Shown here: piece after piece, positions 1 through 9,293 of the stretch
Layout of the letters: every line of letters begins with the position of its first letter
How positions within the stretch are numbered: the stretch's first letter is position 1
Source of the DNA: an uncultured bacterium
Lineage (GTDB): Bacteria; Planctomycetota; UBA8742; UBA2392
NCBI GenBank assembly: GCA_938014885.1
Contig: CALLQI010000022.1
Coordinates: 190,334 to 254,333 of the forward strand
Length of the DNA: 64,000 nucleotides
Direction of reading: 5' to 3'
Made by a program: the position numbers and the translations under genes
Notes under the pieces: generated by a model
Database searches by the model: none
Told to the model about the DNA's origin: nothing
The model's input: the letters and a program-made list of their open reading frames with translations, nothing else

Positions 1-1959
1 CCCAGCGGCGTTCCCAGTGATGGTTACCTTGTGCCCGACATTGTGGTCGTCACGCAGCCTGTAGGCGGTTTGCCCGGCGGCGCCTTCACAACGCAGCCTG
101 TAATCGAATTGCGGACTCCTGGCAGCGGCGCGCTACGCACCGCCGACAATGCCACGGTCGTCACAGCCAGCATCATCTACGGCACAGGGGCTGGCGGCGC
201 CACGCTTGGCGGCACCACCAGTGTCACGGCTGTGGACGGTGTGGTGACCTTCACCGACCTTTCGATTGACATTGCCGGTGCCGGGTATCGGCTGCGTTTC
301 ACCGCTATCGGGGGGAATCCCGGCACGAGCAACGCATTCAACGTCGGCTTGACCGGCGGCACGCTGATCACGCCCGGTACTCCACCCGCGAGCGACTACA
401 GCTTCAACATTCACTCGCAGCAGGACGTCTCCCCGATCAGCCGCTGGATCTATGGCATGAACGGGATTGATTGGGGCCAGCGGCCTCACAACCTGACGTT
501 CGGGCGCTCGGGCGGGAACCGGCTTACGGCCTGGAACTGGGAGAACAACGCCAGCAACGCGGGCGAAGACTGGTTCAACCAGAACGACTGGCTGCTGGGC
601 GACCCCACCGACCCCATTGCCTACACTGCCACCAGCATGATCAACGCGAACCGCGCCAACAACGCGGGTTCGCTGGTGACCGTACCTTGCATCGGTTACG
701 TCGCCGCGGACCACGGCCACTACGGCGGCGCGTACCCGTCCGGCGACGTGAACCAGACCGCCAACTACCTTACGGTGCGCTTCAAGCAGTCAGTCGCCAA
801 GAAGGGCTCGGCCTTCACGCTCACACCCAGCACCACTGACGGCTTCGTGTACCAGGACGAGTTCGTGAACTTCATCGGCGCGACCTACCCGGGTTACGCG
901 ACCCACGCCACGCAACCGGTGTTCTACAGCCTCGACAACGAGCCCGACCTTTGGGCCAGCACCCACCCGCGCCTGCGCGGCGCGGCCACCGGCAGCAGCG
1001 GCACCGGCCCAACCTACGCCGAAATGCTGAACCGCACCCGCGACTACGCCGACGCAATCAAAGATGTCGAACCCAACGCGATCGTCTTCGGCCCCGTCAA
1101 CTACGGCTGGCAGGGCATGGTGGATTTGCAGGGTGCTTCCGACGCCGCGACCCACGGCGACTTCCACACCTACTACCTGCAACAGTTGGCGGCCGCCGAG
1201 GCCATCTACAGTCATCGGCTGGTCGATGTGCTCGACATTCACTGGTACCCCGAGGCCGGGGCCAACAACGCTGGCGGCACCTGGACGCGCATAACCGCCG
1301 ACAACGCTGACCCGCTGGTGGCGGCTGCTCGAATGCAGGCCCCGCGCAGCCTGTGGGACACGACCTACACCGAAGACAGCTGGGTCGCGCAATGGGGCAC
1401 CAGCGGGCCGATCTACCTGCTGCCGCGCATCCAGGCCAAGATCAACGCGCATTACCCCAACACGCGCATCGGCGTGACCGAGTACTACTACGGCGGCGGC
1501 GACCACATCAGCGGCGGTATCGCGCAGGCCGACGTGCTGGGCATCTTCGGGCGCGAAGGCGTGTTCGCGGCCAACCTGTGGCGGCTGGGCAGCGGCAACC
1601 ACAACTTCATCTACGGCGCATTCGAAATGTTCCGCAACTATGACGCCAACAACGGCAGCTTCGGCAACACCAGCATCCAGGCACTTTCAAGCAACAACGC
1701 CGACACCAGCGTGTACGCCAGCATCGACGCCGGCAACCCGGACCGCATGGTGATCGTGTGCATCAACAAGACGAATCAGGCGCGCACGGCCGGCATCGCC
1801 ATCACGCACTCCAGCGCCTTCAACATGGCCGAGGTCTACCAGCTCACCAGCAGCAACGGCTCTCCGGTACGTGTGGCCGACCTGAACATCACGCAGACCA
1901 ACGCGTTCCAGTACACGATGCCGGCCTACAGCGTCACGACACTGGTGCTTACGCCCTAA
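1..1959 (+). CDS. Secreted glycoside hydrolase family 44 (endoglucanase/xyloglucanase), 5' end missing
   Basis: The reading frame is open from base 1, so the start lies outside the window; the GTG at 31 is only the first in-frame start candidate. Counting from that GTG, residues 1 to about 105 form an Ig/invasin-like beta domain rich in Thr and Val. A short Pro-rich linker and a GH44 catalytic barrel (about 120-560) follow, then a small C-terminal beta domain. Both GH44 catalytic glutamates are visible: acid/base E304 in YSLDNEPDLW and nucleophile E484 in GVTEYYYGG. The family block GGNRLTAWNWENNASNAG is present. GH44 enzymes cleave beta-1,4-glucans such as CMC and xyloglucan. The gene converges with the next gene, and the two stops overlap by 4 bp. 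Substrate is inferred from family only. Confidence 0.9.
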   Translation, partial: PSGVPSDGYLVPDIVVVTQPVGGLPGGAFTTQPVIELRTPGSGALRTADNATVVTASIIYGTGAGGATLGGTTSVTAVDGVVTFTDLSIDIAGAGYRLRFTAIGGNPGTSNAFNVGLTGGTLITPGTPPASDYSFNIHSQQDVSPISRWIYGMNGIDWGQRPHNLTFGRSGGNRLTAWNWENNASNAGEDWFNQNDWLLGDPTDPIAYTATSMINANRANNAGSLVTVPCIGYVAADHGHYGGAYPSGDVNQTANYLTVRFKQSVAKKGSAFTLTPSTTDGFVYQDEFVNFIGATYPGYATHATQPVFYSLDNEPDLWASTHPRLRGAATGSSGTGPTYAEMLNRTRDYADAIKDVEPNAIVFGPVNYGWQGMVDLQGASDAATHGDFHTYYLQQLAAAEAIYSHRLVDVLDIHWYPEAGANNAGGTWTRITADNADPLVAAARMQAPRSLWDTTYTEDSWVAQWGTSGPIYLLPRIQAKINAHYPNTRIGVTEYYYGGGDHISGGIAQADVLGIFGREGVFAANLWRLGSGNHNFIYGAFEMFRNYDANNGSFGNTSIQALSSNNADTSVYASIDAGNPDRMVIVCINKTNQARTAGIAITHSSAFNMAEVYQLTSSNGSPVRVADLNITQTNAFQYTMPAYSVTTLVLTP

Positions 1960-4601
1960 CGTACTGATGCGGCGAACCGCTTGCGGCGCACTTGCAGCAG
2001 CACTAGCTGTCCGAAGGCGAATGCCAGCACCACGGCAAACCACCCGCTGCCGGTGCTGTGCAGCACCGCGCAGCCTGAGCCGCTGTCGCTGCCGCCGCCT
2101 CCCCCACCGCCTCCGCCGCCTGTTGAGGGCAGCGCGCCCTGGTTGATCCAGTCGCGGATCAATGCCTGGTCGGTCAGCGGCATCACGCCGCCGACGCGCA
2201 TTCGCACGCCGACCTGCGGCTGCGCTGCGTTCACTTTCTCGAACAGGTAGCTTTGCATCGCGTCGAAAGGCTGCACCAGCATCATGCCCGTGACCTGCGT
2301 GCTGGGCACGTTCACGAGGTTGGCCCAGCTGCCCGCACCCAGCAGTGCCAGCCCCGCGCTGCCGCCCATGGCGTTGTGGCAACCGCCGCACTGGGCGTCA
2401 AAGATCGGCTGGATCTGCGTGGCGTAATCGACGTTGGGTGTAACCGGAATTCCCGTCAGGTCGTCGCGGCCGCTGCCGCCCGCGAACACGCCCAGCACCA
2501 CGTCGCGCCGGGAAGCACTGCCTATGGCCACGGATTGCGTGAACACCTGCGACAGGTAGGTGCCCGCGCCGGTGTCCGCGACCACATCAAAGTGAAAATC
2601 AACGCCGCCGTCGCCGGTCCCGATCGGGATGTAGTACCAACCCAGCGCGTCCGTCGTCACGCGATGCAGCACGCCGCTGGCAGGAATGCCGCTGGCGGGC
2701 AGGTAATCGCGCCCACCGGAAAACGCGTACAGGCTCGCGGGCGAAACCCGCGCCACGCCGAGGTCCACGGTGGCCGGAACTCCGCCCGTCGTCTCGACCA
2801 GCCCGTAGATGGCCGTGTCGGAGACCCGGAAGGTCAGGCTTTGGCTGTGCGTCGTCGCCGCGCTTGCCACCGCAAAGCCGATGTACTGCGCGGCCACACC
2901 GTCGGCCATGGGTTCACCAGCGCTGACTACGACGCCGCTGCCGGTGATCTGCACGTTCACCACACTGTTGATGGTGCCGCCGGCCGCAATCGCAATGCCG
3001 TTGCCGCCCGCACCAAGTCCGCCGCTGAAGGCCAGCGGCGTGACGCCGTCGTCCTGGTACAGCCGCAACTCGGTGGCGACGGTGAGCCCGGCCCCGGTGC
3101 GGCCGTCGAGCACTTGACCCGTCAAAATCAGCGCCGTGGCCTGGTACACCGTAACCGTCGTGGTCTCGGTGTCCTGCAGGCCTGTGTTGTCCTGCACGGT
3201 CAGTGTCACCGTGAATACGCCGGGTGTGCTGTACAGGTGCGTCGGGTTGGTTGCGGTGCTGGTGGTGCCGTCGCCGAAGTTCCAGTTCCGGGTGGCGATG
3301 GTGCCGTCGGCGTCGGTGCTGGTGTCGGTGAACTGCACGTTCAGCGGCGCGTTGCCGGTGGCGGGCGTAGGATTGGTGGTGAACGAGGCCACCGGCGGGA
3401 TGCCGCCGACGCGCCGGATGCGCCCCACGTTGTACCAGCCACCGGTGCTGGCATCGCCGCCGGATTGCGTGAAGTACAGGTGGCCGTCGGGGCCAAAGCG
3501 CAGGTCCGTGGCGTACAGGCCGGTCACGAAGCGATTGCCGCCGTCGGCCGCAATCGGCGTCAGGGTGTCGAGATTGGTGCCGGTCACACGCCAGCGCCGG
3601 ATGCTGCCGCTGCCCGCAAGCCAGTTGCTGCACACCATCACGTGGCTGCCGGGAAACGCCGGGTCCGCAAACACGCCGCCTGCCGCGAGGTCAATGCCGA
3701 GGCTGCTGGCCTGGTCGCGCGCCATCACCGTCACGTCGTTGCCGCTGGCGTTGGCGGGCGCAAAGAACAGGCTTGAGTCGCCGGCGTTGAACTGGGTCCA
3801 GTCCCAGTGGCCATCGCTGCCCATTTCGGCGCGGCCGATGCGGTCCTGCTGGTTCGTGGTCATGTTCTGCGGGCCGCCGTTTTCGCTGAAGTACAGCGCG
3901 TTGGTTTGCGGCACCTGCGGGTGAAACGCGATCCGGAACGGGTTGCGGAAGCCCACCGCCCACACCCGGCTGCGCACGTCGGTGAGGCTGCCGGTGTAGT
4001 ACGGGTTGGTCGCGAGGCCTTCACCGTTGGCCTTGTTCACGCGCAGCAGCTTGCCGGCATAGAAGTCGGGGTTGCGGGCGTTGCCGATGTCGCCGTCGTC
4101 GCCGAGCGCGATGTAGATGTAGTTGGGCTCAGACGGATGAAACTCAATGTCGCCCGCGTTGTGGTAGGGCGCGCTGCGCGGCAGTCCCGGCAGCAGAATC
4201 GTCTGCCCGCCGCTGACGACGTTATACGTCGCGTCGGCCGTCAGCCGCACCAGGCGCTGGTCCGTGGCCGTGGTGTAAAACAGGTACATGTAGCGGTTGG
4301 TGGCGAAGTCAGGGTCAAGGCGCATGCCCAGCAGGCCGCACTCGGCGGTGTTGTTCACGAAGCCGGTAAGGTCGGCGAACTCAGTGGGCGCGTTAAATCC
4401 GCCTGAACCATTGGGCTGCATCACCAGCACGCGGCCGCGCTTCTCGGCCACGTACAGGCGGCCACCGGGGCCGAAGTCGAAGGCGATGGTGCCGTGGCCC
4501 GGGTTGGCGAGATAGTCGATCGTGAAGTTGGGGTCGGTGATAGTCTGGGCGTGAAGGGCCGCGCTCATGGCAAGAAGTGCAGTCAGTGCAAGGCGTCGCA
4601 T
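1956..4601 (-). CDS. PQQ-type sugar dehydrogenase fused to PKD domain and c-type haem motif, C-terminally anchored
   Basis: 881 aa. An AAGGGGGA ribosome site precedes the ATG. A signal peptide (MRRLALTALLAMSAALHAQ) leads into a glucose/sorbosone-dehydrogenase-like beta propeller (about 25-395). A PKD domain (about 400-485) with the GDGTTS and PGVFTVTLTV signatures comes next, then beta domains. CGGCH at about residue 738 is a single haem-attachment motif. The protein ends in a Gly10 tract, SDSGSGC, one hydrophobic helix and a basic tail (RRKRF). That tail resembles Cys-containing C-terminal sorting signals of the MYXO-CTERM/Synerg-CTERM kind, although the exact class is not clear. Predicted role is periplasmic or surface oxidation of sugars with electrons passed to the haem. 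It sits tail to tail with a GH44 glycosidase. Confidence 0.85.
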   Translation of the reverse strand: MRRLALTALLAMSAALHAQTITDPNFTIDYLANPGHGTIAFDFGPGGRLYVAEKRGRVLVMQPNGSGGFNAPTEFADLTGFVNNTAECGLLGMRLDPDFATNRYMYLFYTTATDQRLVRLTADATYNVVSGGQTILLPGLPRSAPYHNAGDIEFHPSEPNYIYIALGDDGDIGNARNPDFYAGKLLRVNKANGEGLATNPYYTGSLTDVRSRVWAVGFRNPFRIAFHPQVPQTNALYFSENGGPQNMTTNQQDRIGRAEMGSDGHWDWTQFNAGDSSLFFAPANASGNDVTVMARDQASSLGIDLAAGGVFADPAFPGSHVMVCSNWLAGSGSIRRWRVTGTNLDTLTPIAADGGNRFVTGLYATDLRFGPDGHLYFTQSGGDASTGGWYNVGRIRRVGGIPPVASFTTNPTPATGNAPLNVQFTDTSTDADGTIATRNWNFGDGTTSTATNPTHLYSTPGVFTVTLTVQDNTGLQDTETTTVTVYQATALILTGQVLDGRTGAGLTVATELRLYQDDGVTPLAFSGGLGAGGNGIAIAAGGTINSVVNVQITGSGVVVSAGEPMADGVAAQYIGFAVASAATTHSQSLTFRVSDTAIYGLVETTGGVPATVDLGVARVSPASLYAFSGGRDYLPASGIPASGVLHRVTTDALGWYYIPIGTGDGGVDFHFDVVADTGAGTYLSQVFTQSVAIGSASRRDVVLGVFAGGSGRDDLTGIPVTPNVDYATQIQPIFDAQCGGCHNAMGGSAGLALLGAGSWANLVNVPSTQVTGMMLVQPFDAMQSYLFEKVNAAQPQVGVRMRVGGVMPLTDQALIRDWINQGALPSTGGGGGGGGGGSDSGSGCAVLHSTGSGWFAVVLAFAFGQLVLLQVRRKRFAASVR

Positions 4602-4706
4602 GGTGATCCCCCTTGGTGTGCAGTTGCCTGAATGCGCCTTGCGTTCGTGGTGGTCCAGATTTTTCCGGGGCTGTCACGGGCCGCCAGACGACCTATAGAG
4701 GACCCC

Positions 4707-5594
4707 ATGCACATTCTAGTCTCCGGAGCGACAGGAACCGTCGGGCACAGGCTGGTGCCCCTGCTGCTGGCCGACGGCCACGCTGTGACCGTGGCCTCGC
4801 GTGATGCGGCCCGCGCGGCGCGGGCTTTCCCCGGCACCCAAAGCTGCACGCTGGAAAGTCTGCCCGGTGCCTGCGACGCGATCGTGAACCTGTCCGGGGC
4901 CGTCGTGGCCCAGCGCTGGACGGCCGCGCACCGCAGGGCAATCCGCGACAGCCGCGTGATCATCACCGGCAAGCTTCGCGAAGCGGCTGAAGCGCGCGGG
5001 GCGGCGTTTGTCTGTGCATCCGCAGTTGGCTTCTACGGCGACCGCGGCGACGAGATTCTTGACGAGTCAAGCGCACCCGGCAGCGGCTTCCTGCCCGAGA
5101 TCTGCCGCGAGTGGGAAGACGCCGCCCGCAGCGAAAAAGTCCGAAGTGTCAGCCTGCGCGTCGGCATCGTACTGGACCGCCACGGCGGTGTGCTCAAGAA
5201 GCTGATTCCGGTCTTCAAACTGTTCGCGGGCGGCCAGATCAGCCACGGCCGCATGTACATGCCGTGGGTGCACCATGCCGACATCACCGGGCTGATTCGC
5301 GCCGCGCTGACCGACGCGCGATACACGGGCGCAATCAACGCCTGTGCCCCGCAGCCGGCCACGAACCGCGAGTTCAGCATCGCGCTGGCCAAAGCCACGC
5401 ACCGGCCGCTGATGCCGCGCGTGCCGGCGTTCATGCTGAAGCTGCTGTACGGGGCGATGGCGACGGTCGTGCTGTCCAGCCAGCGCGCCGTGCCCAAGCG
5501 CGCGCTGGAGCTTGGGTACCAGTTCCAGTTCACCGATATCGGGCAGGCCGTGCTGGACGCCGTGCAGGATCGTGGTGGCCGAGGCGGGGGTTGA
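4707..5594 (+). CDS. TIGR01777-family NAD(P)-dependent sugar epimerase-like protein
   Basis: 295 aa. The start ATG at 4707 follows AGAGGA and begins exactly at the Rossmann fold (MHILVSGATGTVGHRLVP). An in-frame upstream extension lacks family similarity. The extended-SDR NAD(P)-binding motif GATGTVG is at residues 8-14. The conserved blocks VNLSGAVVAQRWT, SAVGFYGDRGDE and the C-terminal VPAFMLKLLYG region are typical of the YfcH/SulA-like family, whose substrate is generally unknown. The last codons (RGGRGGG) run into the 3' end of the convergent tRNA-Leu, overlapping it by 22 bp. The tail is therefore probably not under protein-level selection. Function beyond the family is not known. Confidence 0.88.
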   Translation: MHILVSGATGTVGHRLVPLLLADGHAVTVASRDAARAARAFPGTQSCTLESLPGACDAIVNLSGAVVAQRWTAAHRRAIRDSRVIITGKLREAAEARGAAFVCASAVGFYGDRGDEILDESSAPGSGFLPEICREWEDAARSEKVRSVSLRVGIVLDRHGGVLKKLIPVFKLFAGGQISHGRMYMPWVHHADITGLIRAALTDARYTGAINACAPQPATNREFSIALAKATHRPLMPRVPAFMLKLLYGAMATVVLSSQRAVPKRALELGYQFQFTDIGQAVLDAVQDRGGRGGG

Positions 5595-5660
5595 ACCCGC
5601 ACGGAGGTTGCCCTCCAAGGGCTTTTAAGGCCCCAGCGTCTGCCATTCCGCCACTCGGCC
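5573..5660 (-). tRNA. tRNA-Leu (anticodon TAA)
   Basis: The minus strand folds as a class II tRNA. The acceptor stem is GGCCGAG/CTCGGCC with discriminator A and an encoded CCA (5573-5575). The D-arm starts at GCGGAATGGCAGACGC and the anticodon loop is CTTAAAA (TAA). There is a long variable arm and a T-arm around GGTTCAACCCC. The long variable arm supports Leu. The 3' end overlaps the stop region of the convergent epimerase gene. Confidence 0.95.
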
Positions 5661-5674
5661 ACGCTCTTTACACG

Positions 5675-6823
5675 TCAAGATAGCTCGCTTTGCGCGCGCT
5701 GCCAGCCGTTCACGCGCTCCCAGATCGCCGTCACGTCGGTGCCGCCATCCACCACGTGATAGCACTCGTAGGCCGCCGCCGTCATGCACACGTGATTCGG
5801 CAGCACCCGCACCCGGCTGCCGATCGGCAGTTCTGCGTAGGGCAGCGGCGCGTCGGCCGTCACGTGCCCGTGCTCCTGATTCGTGCGATGCACGCACAGG
5901 CCCGGCAGCGGCGCGCCTGCCAACGTCAGCAGCTTGCCGTAGCCCACCTTGCCGTGGCGCTGCGCGCTGGTGTCTTTGCTGAGGGCCAGGCCGCCGGCGT
6001 CGATCAGCAGCGTGTTGCGCTGCGGGTAGTGCCCGATCACCGTCGCGAGCACGCTGACGGCGATGCGCTCTTCGGGCAGGCTGTGCAGGCCCACCTGGTC
6101 CAGATCGCCAAACAGGTACACGCCCGGCCGCATCTCGGTGACGCCTTCCAGATTGCGCGCGTGGGTCGCCGTCGGCGTGCTGCCGACGCTCACGATGCTG
6201 CAAGGCAAGCCGGCCTCACGAAGCCGCGTGGCCGCGAGCATCGCCACCGCGCGCTCCTGTTCCGCGACGTCGGCGATCTCGGCAACCGTGCGGCAGCCGT
6301 AGCTGTGCCCCGCGTGGGTGAGCACGCCCGCGAACTCCAGGCCGGGTTTGACGTGGAGCGCCCGCGCGATTTCAATCAGCTCAGGTGACGCCGGGTCCAC
6401 GCCGCCGCGCTTGTCGCCGCAGTCCACCTCAACCAGCGCGTGCAGCGGCCGGCTCAGTCCGGCGCAGCCTTCGGCCAGCGCCCGCGCGGCGGGCATACTG
6501 TCGATCAACACGTGCAGCTTCACACCGGCACGGGCCAGTGCCACAGCATCAGCCACCTTGTTGGGCGGCAACTCGACCGCAAGCGTCTGGTCGCGGAAGC
6601 CGCGTTCGGCAAACCAGTGGGCTTCTGCGAACGTCGAGACAGTGATCGCGCCGCTGTGCCCTTGTGTCGCAATGCGCGCGACCTCGGCGCACTTGGCCGT
6701 CTTCAGGTGCGGCCGCAGCGCGACACCGAGCTCACGCGCGCGGCCGGCCATGAAGGCCGCGTTGCGCTCAAGGCGGCCGCGATCCAGCACAAGGCACGGG
6801 GTTGCGAGTTGGGCCAGGTCCAT
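5675..6823 (-). CDS. D-threonine aldolase / D-serine dehydratase-like PLP enzyme (alanine racemase N-terminal fold)
   Basis: 382 aa, fold-type III PLP enzyme. The PLP lysine is K41 in LRPHLKTAK. The TIM barrel continues through VDCGDKRGGVDP and GSTPTATHA, and the C-terminal metal-binding His/Cys pair is visible in LPNHVCMTAAAY. These features fit the DSD1 / D-threonine aldolase family, which needs a divalent metal beside PLP and acts on D-3-hydroxy amino acids (retro-aldol or dehydration). Family members cannot be split into aldolase and dehydratase by eye, so the substrate is open. It starts divergently from the DedA gene with only about 50 bp between them. Cytosolic. Confidence 0.85.
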   Translation of the reverse strand: MDLAQLATPCLVLDRGRLERNAAFMAGRARELGVALRPHLKTAKCAEVARIATQGHSGAITVSTFAEAHWFAERGFRDQTLAVELPPNKVADAVALARAGVKLHVLIDSMPAARALAEGCAGLSRPLHALVEVDCGDKRGGVDPASPELIEIARALHVKPGLEFAGVLTHAGHSYGCRTVAEIADVAEQERAVAMLAATRLREAGLPCSIVSVGSTPTATHARNLEGVTEMRPGVYLFGDLDQVGLHSLPEERIAVSVLATVIGHYPQRNTLLIDAGGLALSKDTSAQRHGKVGYGKLLTLAGAPLPGLCVHRTNQEHGHVTADAPLPYAELPIGSRVRVLPNHVCMTAAAYECYHVVDGGTDVTAIWERVNGWQRAQSELS

Positions 6824-6876
6824 GCGCGCACTCTGCCATCGCGTGGCGGTTTGGCTATCGTCTGCCGCGCAACCTT

Positions 6877-7500
6877 ATGGCGTGGGAATCCATCCAGGAC
6901 TACATCGCGGAATACGGCTACTGGGCCGTAGCGGTGGGCACGTTGTGGGACCAGTCCGGGCTGCAGTCATTCGCCGTCGCGGGCGGGGCCTACGCTTCGA
7001 TTGACCCGCGCTTCAGCCTGCTGGGCACAATCCTGGCCGCCGCCTCGGGCAGTTTGGGCTCCGACATGATCCTGTGGGGCATCGGCCGCTGGCGCGCGAG
7101 CTGGCTTGAACGCTTCGTGAAGTCCAACAAGGGCCGCATGCGCCTGAGCGTGCTTGAGCAAGGCATGAACCGCTACGCCATGCCGCTGCTGACCTTCGGG
7201 CGATTCCTGCCGTGGATCGGGCGCTTTGTGCCCGCCGCCGCGGGGCTTCGCCGCGTACACGGTGTGCGCGTCCTTGTGTGGTCCACGATTGGCTCGGTGA
7301 CTTCGGCCGCAGGCTACGCGACGCTGGGCTTCTACGCTGCCGAAACGGTGGCGCAAATTGAGCAGTACGCGATCTTCATCCTTATCGGCGCGCTGGCAAT
7401 CAGCTTCCCGATCGCTGCGCTGGTGCTGAAACGCTTCGACGCAATCGTGCTGAAGCGACTTGCCGATGAGCAAGGCGAAGACGTGAAACTGGTTCCATAA
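6877..7500 (+). CDS. DedA / SNARE-associated (VTT domain) membrane protein
   Basis: 207 aa from ATG 6877 (MAWESIQDYIAEYGYW). An upstream in-frame start would add 25 residues without family similarity and would overlap the divergent neighbour. The protein has about four hydrophobic segments and the family blocks TLWDQSGLQSFAVAGGAYAS, SDMILWGIGR and FGRFLPWIGRFVPAAAG. DedA proteins are inner-membrane proteins linked to undecaprenyl-phosphate or phospholipid translocation and membrane homeostasis. No clear ribosome site is seen. Its stop abuts the convergent TolC-like gene with no gap. Confidence 0.85.
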   Translation: MAWESIQDYIAEYGYWAVAVGTLWDQSGLQSFAVAGGAYASIDPRFSLLGTILAAASGSLGSDMILWGIGRWRASWLERFVKSNKGRMRLSVLEQGMNRYAMPLLTFGRFLPWIGRFVPAAAGLRRVHGVRVLVWSTIGSVTSAAGYATLGFYAAETVAQIEQYAIFILIGALAISFPIAALVLKRFDAIVLKRLADEQGEDVKLVP

Positions 7501-9093
7501 TCACGGGCTGAGTTCGCCGGTGGCCTTTTGCAGGGCCAGTCGGCTGCGCACGAGGCCGATGCGCGCCTTCAACTCGTTGAGTTCCGCCTGGCGCAACTCA
7601 TTCGCCGCCTGGCGTTCTTCAAAGCTGGTGGCAAGGCCCGCGCGCTGCCGTTCGATTTCGGCGGTGTGCGTCTCGCGTTGCAGCGTCAGTGCCTCTGAGG
7701 CCGACTCAAGCGCGCGCCGGGCCGAGCGAATGTCGCGCACAGCCTTGGCTACTTCCAGGATGATCGCGGTTTCCGAATCGCGCGCGGCCAGGAACATCGC
7801 GCGCTTGTTGAGCTCCGCACGCATCAATGCGCCGCGGGCGGCGCTGTTCTGGATCGGCACGCCGAAGTTCACGCGGAAGCCGTAGCGCAGGTTCTCGAAC
7901 TTGTTGAAGCTTTCCAGCGAGTCATCAAACTCCTGGCCGAAGCCTTCGGTGCCGAAGAACGTTTCAAGGTCCAGCGTCGGCAGCAGGCCGTACTCGCCCA
8001 TTTCCACGTCGATGCCCGCGTTGATGATGCGCTGGCGCGCCTGCTTGATTTCGGGGCGGCGGCGCAGCGCGGCCTTCACTTCTTCCAGCAGCACCACGCT
8101 GTCTTCGCCGGTTCGCGCGGCGTCGGCCTTGGTCTGCGTCTGGATTTCGATGCGGAATTCGTCAAACATCGCGTAGCCGTGCAGCAGGTCAGGGTGAATC
8201 GCCTGCACCAATTCATCGGTGCGTTGCTCAACCAGCGCCTGCGCCACGATGATCGACACTTCCTGCGACTTCAGGTTTGCCTCTTGCGCCAGCACGTCCA
8301 GGCGGGTGCCGATTTCGGCCTCAAAGCGGCTGCGCGCGAGCTCAACCGATTCCTTGGCCAACTCTTCCTGGCGCTCGAACACGACCAGCTCTTCGCGGGC
8401 CTCAACCAGGTTCCAGTAAGCCATGGCCACGTTGAAAGCCTGGTTGTTGCGCGCGACCTGCACTTCCCAGTCGGCGATGCTCTGTTCACCTTCTGCGATG
8501 CGGCGGCCGCCGAGGTTGGGCACGAAGCCGAAGCCGTTCAGCAGGTGCTGCCGCACGGTCAGCGTTGCCGCCGGGAAAAACTCGAATGCCTGGAACGGGC
8601 TGTTGCTGTCGTTGCGCACAAACGTGCCGTCGATGATGACCGTGGTGCCGGTCGCAAACGGCAGCGTCGCCGTGACGCCGACGTTCGTTACCGCGTTGAT
8701 TTCCTCGTCGCGCGAATCACCGAAAATGCGGTTCTGCAGTTCCTGAGTTTCGCGGCTGTAGCCGACGTTGGCGCCCAGCGTGAAGTCAAGGTTCGCGCGG
8801 CTGCTGATCACGTTAGCGCGCGAGACCTCAGCGTTCAGTTGTTCAAACAGGATCGCGCGGTTGTGCACCATCGCGAGTTCAAGGCAATCATCCAGCGAAA
8901 GCGAAAGCTTCACCGGCCCTTTGCGCTTGGCCAGTTCGTCGGGCTTGACCTTGTTGGCGTTGGGCTGGCGCAACATCACTTCATCCAGCGCCGTGCGGAA
9001 CGCTGCCGAAGGTTCCGTCTCGCGGATGCTGGTGTGGCAGGCTGCAAGCAACAGGGCACCGGCCCCCAGGAATGCCGACAACTTCACTTTCAT
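7501..9093 (-). CDS. TolC-like outer-membrane efflux lipoprotein
   Basis: 530 aa from ATG 9093, preceded by AGAAGGA. A start 12 codons upstream is possible but lacks a signal sequence. The N-terminus is a lipoprotein signal with lipobox LLAAC. Two outer-membrane-efflux (OEP) repeats follow, rich in long Ala/Glu/Arg helices (LVEAREELVVFERQEELA and the C-terminal SFEERQAANELRQAELNEL). These would form the alpha-helical periplasmic barrel of a TolC-type trimer. No inner-membrane pump or adaptor gene is adjacent, so the transported substrate cannot be inferred. It is convergent with dedA. Confidence 0.88.
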   Translation of the reverse strand: MKVKLSAFLGAGALLLAACHTSIRETEPSAAFRTALDEVMLRQPNANKVKPDELAKRKGPVKLSLSLDDCLELAMVHNRAILFEQLNAEVSRANVISSRANLDFTLGANVGYSRETQELQNRIFGDSRDEEINAVTNVGVTATLPFATGTTVIIDGTFVRNDSNSPFQAFEFFPAATLTVRQHLLNGFGFVPNLGGRRIAEGEQSIADWEVQVARNNQAFNVAMAYWNLVEAREELVVFERQEELAKESVELARSRFEAEIGTRLDVLAQEANLKSQEVSIIVAQALVEQRTDELVQAIHPDLLHGYAMFDEFRIEIQTQTKADAARTGEDSVVLLEEVKAALRRRPEIKQARQRIINAGIDVEMGEYGLLPTLDLETFFGTEGFGQEFDDSLESFNKFENLRYGFRVNFGVPIQNSAARGALMRAELNKRAMFLAARDSETAIILEVAKAVRDIRSARRALESASEALTLQRETHTAEIERQRAGLATSFEERQAANELRQAELNELKARIGLVRSRLALQKATGELSP

Positions 9094-9293
9094 CACAGTA
9101 TCCTTCTGGTGCTCGTGGCAGGTGCCCATGGCGGCCTGTTACGGCCGACATACGCCAGCGCGAAGAGGCCGGAGTATGTACGCCGCCCTAGAACGTTTCA
9201 AGGCGCGGCCCGCATCCCCTAAACTTGCTGACAGCTTGAATTTGTGCCAGAAACCATGATCGTGAACGCACCCCCGCCAGCAAAGGCCGCACC

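Noticed and set aside
2253..3776. Long open frame (507 codons) antisense to the sugar dehydrogenase
   Set aside because: Product is an Arg/Ala/Gly/His-rich string with no family similarity; explained by high GC in the real gene on the other strand.
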